Source of the DNA: Mariaggregatimicrobium sp964498785
GTDB lineage: Bacteria; Zhuqueibacterota; Zhuqueibacteria; Thermofontimicrobiales; Thiofontviventaceae
Length of the DNA: 53,088 nt
Direction: 5' to 3'
NCBI GenBank assembly: GCA_964498785.1
Contig: CAZCJL010000040.1
Coordinates: 1-53,088, forward strand
Part shown: positions 1 to 8,270 of the stretch, in pieces
How the letters are laid out: each line of letters begins with the position of its first letter
Position numbering within the stretch: position 1 is the stretch's first letter
Program-made: the position numbers and the translations under genes
The notes under the pieces: generated by a model
What the model was told of the DNA's origin: nothing
The model's input: only the letters and a program-made list of their open reading frames with translations
The model's database searches: none

Positions 1-36
1 TACAGCTTCTATCGGGCATCCACTTTGCTTAATTTT

Positions 37-80
37 AGGAGATTCCCGCTAAAAATCCCGCAGTGGCGGGAGGAATGACA
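37..80. repeat. GTCATTCC-type dispersed palindromic repeat (partial copy)
   Basis: A stretch with an inverted CCCGC/GCGGG pair around AGTG, preceded by GGAGATTCCCGC and ending in GGAATGACAG. It belongs to the same sequence class as the core of the element at 39249-39384 (GTCATTCC ... GGAATGAC). Such palindromes are common intergenic repeats in many bacteria. The last bases of the window (GTGTCATGCCC) may be the start of another copy. Confidence 0.5.
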
Positions 81-108
81 GCTCTATGCTGAATAGTAAA
101 AAAATATT

Positions 109-136
109 TTGAAATTATCATGAAGATTATTATATT
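109..136 (+). promoter_or_regulatory. candidate sigma70-like promoter for the first PEP-binding gene
   Basis: TTGAAA, a 16-base spacer and TATATT lie about 45 bases ahead of the ATG at 181. The surroundings are AT-rich, so a chance match is possible. It is the best match upstream of the plus-strand run that begins at 181. Confidence 0.35.
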
Positions 137-180
137 AAAAATGAATCCAAAAATTCTTCTCAAATGAAGATTTAATTCTT

Positions 181-1842
181 ATGAGCGTGCAAGTTGTTGA
201 AAAAGTCGGCGATGTAAAAATTTATGGTAATGGCCAGTTAGGTGGGAAAGGCGCTGGTCTTGTAAAGATAAATGAGTGTAACATCCCGACAACCCATAAA
301 CTTAGAACCCGTGTACTATCCACTATTTTCTTTGATCGATTTCTGGAAGGTGGTCACGACTTTGGCGCCGAAGAAATCGCGCTGATAGAATCGATTTTAG
401 CAAAAGTGGGCGATTTGCCAATCAGTGTCAGATCGTCAGCCACTAACGAAGCCTGCTTGTCCGCAGAGGGCGTCGGGTCTGTTCATGCCGGCGAAAATAC
501 GTCTTTTATGCTTCCCAATAATCATCCTGATTTTTCACAGCGATTAGAACAATTGAAACTTGCTATTTACAATATCTATCTGGATTTCATTAAAAAGCAG
601 CCTGATGATAGTAGAGAAAAAATGGCGATTGTCATTAATCCAATTTGTGGTGTCGCTGATCAAACTTATGCTGGCCATGTTTATTATCCAATGATTTCCG
701 GAGTCGCAAATTCATTTTTTCCGTATGCACTTAAAAGCCAAAATCCTGATGAAGGATTCGCACGTATTGCATTTGGCCATGGGTACGCCACGGTGTTTGA
801 CGATTTCCCTGTCATTTCAATGGCAACTATCCGAAAGCCATTGCCCATCCAATTGCTTAGCGAAGGGCAGGCTTTTTTTTATGCAATCGACATGTCCAAA
901 AATTCAGGGCTTCGCGGGGAAGAATTGGAAACAATGAAAAAACTTAATATCCGATTCGCATCACATTTTAATCAAAAAATATTGGGTATTAACAAAAATC
1001 GGATTACGCTGGAACCTCTTATTAAAGATGATCTTTATGCATTTAAAACAAATCTTTTAAAAATAATGGAAACAATATCATCCAGAATTTCTTCACACTA
1101 TCAAATAGAATTTGTTTTTAATATTGAGAAAAATCAACCCAGTAACACACCCGGAATTTTTCATGTGGTACAATTAACAGAACTACCAAAATTGGATTTT
1201 GAAAAAATCAAGATTCCGGAAAATGTACAGCATACATATTTGTCGATAAAGAGCCTGCAGGGGCATGGTATTAAACAGGGGATAAAATCAGCGCTTGTTG
1301 TTTCTCCGTTTATCTATTCTCGGGAAATGCACGATGAAGTACTAACGACAATTGCTGCTGTGAATCGGGAAATGAAGCAACGAAATGATAACTATATTAT
1401 TATCGTACCAGGGCGACTTGGCAGTAAAAATCGGGATTGGGGAATTCAGCTTGAATACTCGGATTTAAATAACGCTGTTGCTATTTTTGAATATGGGGTG
1501 GATGTTGAAGCCCGGGCTGAGCCAATCAAAGAAAAAGATAATCTGACTGGTGGAATATATGGTAGTCATTTTTTATATATGATACAGGGGGGACATGATG
1601 AAGAGCAGAAAAGATTGAAAACAAGAATGTATGGTACCCAGGGAACCCATTTCCTCACTAATTTAATGGGTAATAATATTATTTATGGCTACATTGCACC
1701 AGCAAAAGACACAATCGATCCCTGGTTTTTTGCTCCGCCGGATGGTGAGCAAGCCGTGTATGTGTTACCTTTCCCAAAACCGGCGACCGTTTATGCAGAC
1801 TCGGCAAATCAACAATGTGTGGTAATTTTAGAAAATGAATAG
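181..1842 (+). CDS. PEP/pyruvate-binding (PPDK_N-type ATP-grasp) domain protein, divergent paralog
   Basis: A 553-residue protein related to the N-terminal ATP-grasp domain of PEP synthase/pyruvate phosphate dikinase. Visible signatures are the GGKGAGL glycine loop near residue 21, VRSSATNEA near 101, a VPGRLGS segment (GRWGS in the two paralogs downstream) and a C-terminal GTQGTHFLTNL block matching GSHFFHN/GTHFFQD in the paralogs. The phosphohistidine swivel domain and the PEP-binding TIM barrel are absent, so it cannot perform the full dikinase reaction. It is the most divergent of the three paralogs: RSS-LED is replaced by RSSATNEA and the Trp of GRWGS by Leu. Seven bases separate it from the receiver protein downstream. 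No clear SD precedes the ATG. In Bacteroidetes a related domain is, from memory, fused behind a receiver domain like that of the next gene, which suggests the two products work together. The substrate is unknown. Confidence 0.85.
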   Translation: MSVQVVEKVGDVKIYGNGQLGGKGAGLVKINECNIPTTHKLRTRVLSTIFFDRFLEGGHDFGAEEIALIESILAKVGDLPISVRSSATNEACLSAEGVGSVHAGENTSFMLPNNHPDFSQRLEQLKLAIYNIYLDFIKKQPDDSREKMAIVINPICGVADQTYAGHVYYPMISGVANSFFPYALKSQNPDEGFARIAFGHGYATVFDDFPVISMATIRKPLPIQLLSEGQAFFYAIDMSKNSGLRGEELETMKKLNIRFASHFNQKILGINKNRITLEPLIKDDLYAFKTNLLKIMETISSRISSHYQIEFVFNIEKNQPSNTPGIFHVVQLTELPKLDFEKIKIPENVQHTYLSIKSLQGHGIKQGIKSALVVSPFIYSREMHDEVLTTIAAVNREMKQRNDNYIIIVPGRLGSKNRDWGIQLEYSDLNNAVAIFEYGVDVEARAEPIKEKDNLTGGIYGSHFLYMIQGGHDEEQKRLKTRMYGTQGTHFLTNLMGNNIIYGYIAPAKDTIDPWFFAPPDGEQAVYVLPFPKPATVYADSANQQCVVILENE

Positions 1843-1849
1843 AATTTAA

Positions 1850-3316
1850 ATGAGAGCAATATCAAAAACAGTAAAATTACGTAAAAAGCGGGTCAAGGAA
1901 TTTAAATTTGTTCCGCGGATTATCAATCCCGTAAAGTTTGATTATGCGTTGATATTTTCAGCAAACAAGCAAGTGCGTCGATCTCAGAACGCGCTTAACC
2001 AGAATATGCCCTGGTTGAAAGTAAAAGTGTTTTCAAATCCGCTTTCTGTTTCGGAATTTAAAACAGACAGAGCTGCGGTGTATATTTTTGATGATAACGC
2101 GCTTTCGTTTGTGGATACAAATAAAATTCGACAATATAACAAAGACGCTGTCATCGTACTGTTATCGTCTGATGAATTAATTCACTGTTCCCCGCCAGCG
2201 GTTGCAGAAGAAAAGCGTCCCTATTGTAAAAAGGCTGATTTGATATTTTCAATTGATCAGGATGATTTGGCGACTCATAAAATCATCACTTGGGCTGTTC
2301 GTTGTGCTGAGGATAAACTGAATATCGATAAATATTCCAGAGCACGGCGGTATATTTTTTTGATTGTCGAAGATGAACCCCGCTGGTTTTCTCAGTTTCT
2401 CCCTGTCCTGTATAACATTGTTGGTCAACGAGCAGATGTTAAAGTGACTCGAACGTTCGAGGAATCACTGGAGTTTCTTTTCGGGGTCCGCGATGAAAAA
2501 GCGATAGATGAAAACCGTTTTCGTTCAATGGGATATGGTGATGATGTTATATGCGTTATTACGGATATGTTTTTTCCAAAAGCGGATGATTTAAAATGTG
2601 ATGCCGGGAGCGATCTCTTTCGGTTACTTTCTAAATACTATCCCCGCATCCCGCTAATGATCGCATCAAAAGCGAAAGAAGGATATGATTTAAAGAATTT
2701 CGCTTTTATTATGCCAAAAGGCGATTCGGGCAGCCTGCAAACACTGCACGGATATATTCACGATTTTACCGGGATGGGCGATTTCTTCATTCGAACGAAA
2801 ACCGGAAAAGTTATTCATCGTATCCGTGATATTCATCAATTATATAATGTTTTATTAAAAGCTGATGAAGAGACTGAACAGGGGCGGGAACTACGCAACT
2901 TATTGGAATATTATGGCCGCAAAGATTATTTTTCCACCTGGCTTTATATGCACGGATTCCGCGAGCTTGGTGATACGTTGCGACCAAAACAGGATACCGG
3001 ACGACGAATGATTACAATTCTAAAACGAAATATTAAGCGGGAAATATTAAGAATGAAATGTACACCGCTAAAAATTGACGGCTACAAAGTTTGTAATTTA
3101 CACGACATATTAAATATGTTTCGTACAATTGAACCAGATAAAATTCAACAATATTCGGACCACGATATTTTTTCAACCTGGTTTGACAGAAAGGGCTATA
3201 CTGATTTGGCAGAAGAAATTCGTCCAATTCATGGCAGCGGTACTAAGCTGGTAGATACTTTGAAAAAATGTGTGGAGAAATGGATTGACAAGTACGAAAA
3301 CGAACCAAACGTTTAA
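1850..3316 (+). CDS. receiver-domain protein with two C-terminal FSTW repeats
   Basis: A 488-residue protein. Residues about 165-310 form a CheY-like receiver with acidic pair E174/D175, likely phospho-acceptor D239 (in ITDMFF), S273 and K290 (in MPKGD), so phosphorylation looks possible. Residues 30-160 resemble a degenerate second receiver without the acidic signature. Two C-terminal repeats about 80 residues apart share FSTW (361 and 441), followed by Leu-Gly/Ala and an RP motif (LRPK, IRPI). The same FS-W module links receiver and PEP-binding domain in the roughly 990-residue Bacteroidetes proteins I recall, so this gene looks like the split-off regulatory half of that architecture. No DNA-binding or output enzyme domain is seen. 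It sits 7 bases after one PEP-binding gene and 24 bases ahead of the preferred GDH start, suggesting co-transcription. Receiver call firm; repeat-family name (perhaps DUF5752-like) uncertain. Confidence 0.8.
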   Translation: MRAISKTVKLRKKRVKEFKFVPRIINPVKFDYALIFSANKQVRRSQNALNQNMPWLKVKVFSNPLSVSEFKTDRAAVYIFDDNALSFVDTNKIRQYNKDAVIVLLSSDELIHCSPPAVAEEKRPYCKKADLIFSIDQDDLATHKIITWAVRCAEDKLNIDKYSRARRYIFLIVEDEPRWFSQFLPVLYNIVGQRADVKVTRTFEESLEFLFGVRDEKAIDENRFRSMGYGDDVICVITDMFFPKADDLKCDAGSDLFRLLSKYYPRIPLMIASKAKEGYDLKNFAFIMPKGDSGSLQTLHGYIHDFTGMGDFFIRTKTGKVIHRIRDIHQLYNVLLKADEETEQGRELRNLLEYYGRKDYFSTWLYMHGFRELGDTLRPKQDTGRRMITILKRNIKREILRMKCTPLKIDGYKVCNLHDILNMFRTIEPDKIQQYSDHDIFSTWFDRKGYTDLAEEIRPIHGSGTKLVDTLKKCVEKWIDKYENEPNV

Positions 3317-3340
3317 CGCAAAATTATGGAGAAAGATATT

Positions 3341-6202
3341 ATGGAACAATGGAAACAAGCCGCTGAAAAAACTGGCTTATCGATTGAATCACTGTTAAAA
3401 ATTGAACAGTTGATAAAAGCCCGCGGTAATTTTTCAGATGAACGTATTCAAAATGGAATATTCATGTTTTGCTGCAAACTGGGCATGAACCGCTACTATT
3501 TTCAGACAACACCTGTTAAAACAATTGCAAAACATATTGAATCGATTTTAGCCGCAGAGATTATTGCAAAGAACCGCGATAGCAATCAATTGGATGTTGA
3601 TTTTGTGAGTGAACGTGATGATTCTGCAATGTATCTCATTAACGATAATCATGAAAAAGCAGTTGAAATTGAACGACGTCTGGAAGAAAAATTTCCGCAT
3701 TATCGATTTCAAAGCTATCGCTCGCTTGGTATTGATTTGGACTCACACTTTCGAAGCTATTTTGTAACATTGCCAAGATATGCCATGCCGAATGCGCCAA
3801 TCTCGGAACACGATATCAAGAAAGTCGCGGCAAAAGAGTTTATTGAAAATACAACCGTTGAGGCTAAAGAACGATATCAGCGTGTATTACGGGAATCCAT
3901 CGGCAAAATACAACCAGTTATCGAAGTGACAGACCGTGTGCGCAATACAGAAATTAGGATTATGATTTCTGTTCCTAAAGAAGGAAGTTACCGTTTTTTG
4001 TCGGGGATTTCCGATATCATCAATTATTATGGCCTTGTTAGCCAACATAAATACGCAGAACCATTTTCAAACGGACAATTGATCATTTCCATATATTTAG
4101 ATGCAGACGCTGCCCGTCCTCATATCGAAAATATGGTGACAGATATTAGCTTGATTAATGTCAATCCTGAAAACGAACTTTCTCCATTAATTCGTAATAA
4201 TATTTTATCAGTGCACGAAGCCTTTTATGCCCGAAGTGCATGGAAATTTACACATCAATTTTTATGTAGTTTCAGCCTTGAGTATATCGCTCTGACACGC
4301 GTCCTCCAGAATCGCCCGGAATTGATTGACATTTTAAGCACATTACGATCCCGGTTGGTGAAGGATACTTATACTGAATCGCGTATCATCCAGACAATTA
4401 ATAACCACCCGGAAATTATTAAGCAAATGTATCTGCAATTTGCCAAACGATTTGAAAACAATGGTCATTTGGCAGATGTACCCGAAAAAATTAATCTGGA
4501 TAATGTCGCCCATGAAATCGACCGTGATGTTCTATGTTTTTTTCTGTTGTTTAATGAAGCTGTTTTGAAAACAAATTTTTATAAAAAACAGAAAACCTCA
4601 TTAGCATTTCGACTTGATCCTGGCAAATTTTTGGATCCGATTGAGTATAAGGAATCACCTTACGGAGTGTATATGATTTTGGGTAAAGAATTTCGAGGAT
4701 TCCACGTCCGGTTCCGAGACATTTCTCGCGGTGGTATTCGTATTGTACGTTCGCGGGATGCCGAAATTTATGATCAAAATTCTGATTCTATTTTTGATGA
4801 AACTTACAACCTGGCGTTTACTCAGCAAAAGAAAAACAAAGACATTCCGGAAGGCGGGTCTAAAGGCGCCATCCTGCTAAATTTGGAATATCAGGATAAA
4901 GGTGAAATGGCATTTAAAAAATATGTGGACGGTCTGCTGGATGTTATCTTGCCAGATGAAAAAGTCCTGGATTATTTTAAAAAAGAAGAATTGCTATTTC
5001 TTGGCCCGGATGAAGGAACAGCCGAAGTTATGAGTTGGGCTTCTAAACGGGCCAAACAACGGGGATATAAATTCTGGAAATCTTATTCCACCGGAAAGCC
5101 ATTGTCAGAAGGCGGAATTCCACATGATGTTTACGGCATGACAACTAATTCGGTGCATGAATACGTTCTCGGCATTTTGGAAAAACTGGGTATCGATGAA
5201 GCAAATATCACAAAAGTTCAAACTGGCGGCCCTGATGGCGATCTTGGCAGCAATGAAATTTTAATTTCCAAAGATAAAACCCTGTGCATTATTGACGGCA
5301 GCGGTGTGTTATTTGATCCGGAAAGCCTTGATAGAACAGAATTAACCCGGCTTGCAAAAAAGCGGGCTATGGTAGAACATTTCGATAAAGCAAAATTATC
5401 AAAAAATGGATTCTTTGTTCATATTAATGACCGTGATGTGAAATTGCCAACAGGAGATACCGTTGAAAATGGAGTTGATTTCAGGAACACTTTTCATCTG
5501 AATCCGTTGCTAAAGGCAGATTTGTTTGTTCCGTGCGGAGGGAGGCCCAAATCCATTAATATTCAAAATTATACGCAGTTATTGGATGAAAACGGCGTTC
5601 CCCGTTTTAAATATATAGTGGAAGGAGCAAATCTGTTTCTGACACAACCGGCGCGACTGGCACTAGCGGAAAAAGGAGTAATAATTTTTAAAGATGCGTC
5701 TGCAAATAAAGGCGGGGTCACCTCATCTTCTCTGGAAGTTTTGGCTTCTCTCGCACTGTCAGATGAAGAATACAACAAATACATGTGCGTTAAAAATGAT
5801 GAGGTGCCTGAGTTTCGAGAGAATTATGTGAATGATGTTTTGGATATTGTTCGTAGGAACGCCCGCCTTGAATTTGAAATATTGTGGCAGGAAAATAAAA
5901 AATCTGACACGAAAATAGTGATTCTTACAGATAGAGTAAGTGATAAAATAAACAAATTGACTGATTCCATTGCTGGTTCGGATTTGTGGCATAGTGAGCA
6001 ATTGCTTCGTACGATCATTGAACGGCATTGCCCGCAAACGTTGGTAAAAGCTAACGGGATTAATGAAATTATTAAACGCGTTCCACAAAATTACCTGCAG
6101 GCGATTTTTTCCTCCTGGTTAGCAAGTCATTTCATCTACGGTTTCGGCCTTGAAGCAGATGAGATTGATTTTCATAATTTCCTGAAAAAATTTGGAAGTT
6201 AA
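3341..6202 (+). CDS. NAD-type glutamate dehydrogenase, large (about 110 kDa, GDH2-like) class
   Basis: A 953-residue enzyme expected to catalyse NAD-dependent oxidative deamination of L-glutamate to 2-oxoglutarate and ammonia. The N-terminal half (to about residue 420) is a regulatory region as in yeast GDH2-type enzymes. The catalytic core begins near FRGFHVRFRDISRGGIR, followed by PEGGSKGA with the catalytic-type Lys, GPDEGTAEVM, KVQTGGPDGDLGSN in the nucleotide-binding fold, and YIVEGANLF, a block shared by all glutamate dehydrogenases. The length fits the 115-kDa class rather than the 180-kDa bacterial class. An ATG at 3326 is in frame, but GGAGA at 3328-3332 is well placed for the ATG at 3341, so that start is preferred. 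A structurally unrelated-length GDH follows directly, implying different regulation or cofactor use. Confidence 0.9.
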   Translation: MEQWKQAAEKTGLSIESLLKIEQLIKARGNFSDERIQNGIFMFCCKLGMNRYYFQTTPVKTIAKHIESILAAEIIAKNRDSNQLDVDFVSERDDSAMYLINDNHEKAVEIERRLEEKFPHYRFQSYRSLGIDLDSHFRSYFVTLPRYAMPNAPISEHDIKKVAAKEFIENTTVEAKERYQRVLRESIGKIQPVIEVTDRVRNTEIRIMISVPKEGSYRFLSGISDIINYYGLVSQHKYAEPFSNGQLIISIYLDADAARPHIENMVTDISLINVNPENELSPLIRNNILSVHEAFYARSAWKFTHQFLCSFSLEYIALTRVLQNRPELIDILSTLRSRLVKDTYTESRIIQTINNHPEIIKQMYLQFAKRFENNGHLADVPEKINLDNVAHEIDRDVLCFFLLFNEAVLKTNFYKKQKTSLAFRLDPGKFLDPIEYKESPYGVYMILGKEFRGFHVRFRDISRGGIRIVRSRDAEIYDQNSDSIFDETYNLAFTQQKKNKDIPEGGSKGAILLNLEYQDKGEMAFKKYVDGLLDVILPDEKVLDYFKKEELLFLGPDEGTAEVMSWASKRAKQRGYKFWKSYSTGKPLSEGGIPHDVYGMTTNSVHEYVLGILEKLGIDEANITKVQTGGPDGDLGSNEILISKDKTLCIIDGSGVLFDPESLDRTELTRLAKKRAMVEHFDKAKLSKNGFFVHINDRDVKLPTGDTVENGVDFRNTFHLNPLLKADLFVPCGGRPKSINIQNYTQLLDENGVPRFKYIVEGANLFLTQPARLALAEKGVIIFKDASANKGGVTSSSLEVLASLALSDEEYNKYMCVKNDEVPEFRENYVNDVLDIVRRNARLEFEILWQENKKSDTKIVILTDRVSDKINKLTDSIAGSDLWHSEQLLRTIIERHCPQTLVKANGINEIIKRVPQNYLQAIFSSWLASHFIYGFGLEADEIDFHNFLKKFGS

Positions 6203-6304
6203 TCTTTTTTAAATAAATCCGTCCCGGCAATATCGTCGGGGCGGTTGCATATATTAGCAGCTTGCGTAAAGATCACACTAAAAATAACGGGGAGGGAATA
6301 TGTC

Positions 6305-7591
6305 ATGCCCGGAAAAACATATAATCTATTTGAAATGGTGCAAACACAATTTGACCACATCGCTGATATCCTCGGATTGGATATCGCGATCAAAGATTTG
6401 TTGAGAAATCCGATGCGGGAATATCAGTTTTTGATTCCGGTTCGTATGGATGATGGCAAAGTGAAAATTTTCCGAGGTTTCCGGGTTCAGCATAATGATG
6501 CCCGCGGTCCGTGCAAGGGCGGCGTTCGCTTTCATCCCCAGGAGACTATTGATACAATGCGCGCCCTGGCAATGTTGATGTCATGGAAATGCGCGGTAGT
6601 TGATATCCCACTTGGAGGCAGTAAAGGCGGCGTGATCTGTGATCCACATAATTTAAGTCCGCGGGAACAAGAACTGATTTGCCGTAGTTGGGTGCGCCAG
6701 TTGGCAAGCAATATCGGCCCCACAAATGATGTCCCGGCGCCGGAAATGATGACCACCGCTCAACACATGTTGTGGATGCTGGATGAATACGAATCTATCC
6801 ATGGAACAAAATCCGCTGGATTTATTACCGGTAAACCGGTCGGACTTGGTGGTTCGCTGGGTCGCAAAGAAGCGACCGGGTATGGAGTGATCATCACACT
6901 TCGGGAAGCGCTCGCAGAATTAGGAATTGAACCGCAAAATAACATCGCGAGTGTACAGGGATTCGGTAATGTCGCGCAAAACGCAATCAGGCTTTATCAG
7001 CAAATGGGGGGGGCAGTGGTGTGCGTCTCCTGTTGGGACCAGAGCGATCAAACGTCTTATTCATTTCATAAAAAGGACGGGATTGATCTTGATACATTGC
7101 TTTCAATCACTGATCAATTTGGCGGAATTAATAAAGAGAAGGCGCGTGACCTGGGTTATGAAATTCTGGAGGCGGATGCCTGGCTTGAACAAAATGTGGA
7201 TATTCTCATTCCTGCAGCATTAGAAGAACAGATCACCAGGGAAAATGCTTCAAAAATTAATAAACAGGTAAAAATAATTGCCGAGGGAGCAAATAGCCCC
7301 ACCACCGCAGAGGCTGATGAAATCATAAAAGCTCGAAATATTTTTGTGATTCCTGATTTTCTGGCAAATGCCGGCGGCGTGGTCTGCAGCTATTTTGAGC
7401 AGGTGCAAAGTAATATGAACTATTACTGGGAAAAAGATGAAGTGCTGGGCAAACTAGACGTAAAAATGACATCCGCATTTATAGCTGTCAGCGAAATGGC
7501 GAAACGCAAAAAGCTTTACATGCGGGATGCTGCTTATGTAATCAGCGTCAGTCGGGTGGCGCAAGCGTGCAAAGACCGGGGATGGGTTTAA
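6305..7591 (+). CDS. gdhA: glutamate dehydrogenase, short hexameric class
   Basis: A 428-residue Glu/Leu/Phe/Val dehydrogenase, interconverting glutamate with 2-oxoglutarate plus ammonia. Conserved blocks: GPCKGGVRFHP, the substrate-binding SWKCAVVDIPLGGSKGGV with two key lysines, TNDVPAPEM, the Rossmann segment VQGFGNVAQNA and AEGANSPTT. Length matches the 410-450-residue family. The start is placed at 6305 because GGGGAGGG at 6289-6296 precedes it at normal spacing; an in-frame ATG at 6245 would extend it by 20 residues that the family does not need. The bases between the two GDH genes contain a small CCCG/CGGG hairpin that might partly separate their transcription. Cofactor preference cannot be read safely from the sequence. 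Confidence 0.95.
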   Translation: MPGKTYNLFEMVQTQFDHIADILGLDIAIKDLLRNPMREYQFLIPVRMDDGKVKIFRGFRVQHNDARGPCKGGVRFHPQETIDTMRALAMLMSWKCAVVDIPLGGSKGGVICDPHNLSPREQELICRSWVRQLASNIGPTNDVPAPEMMTTAQHMLWMLDEYESIHGTKSAGFITGKPVGLGGSLGRKEATGYGVIITLREALAELGIEPQNNIASVQGFGNVAQNAIRLYQQMGGAVVCVSCWDQSDQTSYSFHKKDGIDLDTLLSITDQFGGINKEKARDLGYEILEADAWLEQNVDILIPAALEEQITRENASKINKQVKIIAEGANSPTTAEADEIIKARNIFVIPDFLANAGGVVCSYFEQVQSNMNYYWEKDEVLGKLDVKMTSAFIAVSEMAKRKKLYMRDAAYVISVSRVAQACKDRGWV

Positions 7592-7599
7592 GATTCGCT

Positions 7600-7636
7600 G
7601 CTTTTGCATACTTAGATTAAATCGCAATGCAAAAGC
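7600..7636. repeat. inverted repeat downstream of gdhA
   Basis: GCTTTTGCAT at 7600-7609 pairs exactly with ATGCAAAAGC at 7627-7636 around a 17-base loop. No T-run follows, so it is not a canonical terminator. It could be an mRNA 3' end structure. Confidence 0.4.
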
Positions 7637-7719
7637 GAGGAGATCGCAAGGGTGGGAAGCGAAAGGTAAACACGAATTTTATATAAACATATTCGATGAA
7701 AAGTTATTGAAAATAAAAA

Positions 7720-7746
7720 AAGCCTTTGGAAAAATACCAAAGGCTT
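7720..7746 (-). terminator. Rho-independent terminator of the small minus-strand gene
   Basis: AAGCCTTTGG / CCAAAGGCTT form a perfect 10-bp stem with a 7-base loop. On the minus strand the hairpin is followed by TTTTTTATTTTC. It lies 12 bases past the stop codon of the 76-residue gene. Confidence 0.8.
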
Positions 7747-7758
7747 ATAATGATTGAG

Positions 7759-7989
7759 CTACCAGCGTCCGGTTGGTCTTCCCAATGGTCCCAGCGGTCC
7801 GGGTTGACCTGGAAATGGATTGAGACGATTGTAAATTGGATCCTGGTGGTAAATGCTGTTATATGGTGGATTAATGCCGTATGGTGGGTAAATGCTGGTG
7901 TGTGACGGCAATCTATAGTGTAGATATCCTCGATGTTGGTGATCGAGGTAGAAGTTGGAATTAATGTTATATTTGTCGAGTATCATCAT
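7759..7989 (-). CDS. small Pro/Gly/Tyr-rich protein, function unknown
   Basis: A 76-residue protein rich in Pro, Tyr, Asn and Gly, with PPYG and PPYN segments mid-way and a C-terminal GQPGPLGPLGRPTGRW tail. No signal peptide or membrane segment is seen. Coding status is supported by AAAGGAGG ending 5 bases before the second of two adjacent ATGs and by the terminator directly after the stop. It is transcribed against the surrounding plus-strand genes and splits the GDH genes from the later PEP-binding genes. The low-complexity tail resembles bacterial proline-rich structural or adhesive peptides, but I do not recognise a family. Confidence 0.65.
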   Translation of the reverse strand: MMILDKYNINSNFYLDHQHRGYLHYRLPSHTSIYPPYGINPPYNSIYHQDPIYNRLNPFPGQPGPLGPLGRPTGRW

Positions 7990-8270
7990 GTCCTCCTTTG
8001 TTTGATTATTTAAACGCTTCTTTTATTTGTGCTTTAATTAAGCAAAGTATATACCAAAATATAATATTTAAAAAGGATCTGTTGTAATTTATAAATAATC
8101 AATTATATAGTAAGATCATGACAAAAGATGAGATTAAATATAATTCTTATGAAAATGTAAAAAATACCATATTCCTATAGTAAGGGGTATATATAATTTA
8201 CATAGTTTGAGTTTATAATTTCTTATTTTATTATTTTCCATGTATATTGAAGTAACTACAAAATAAATTA

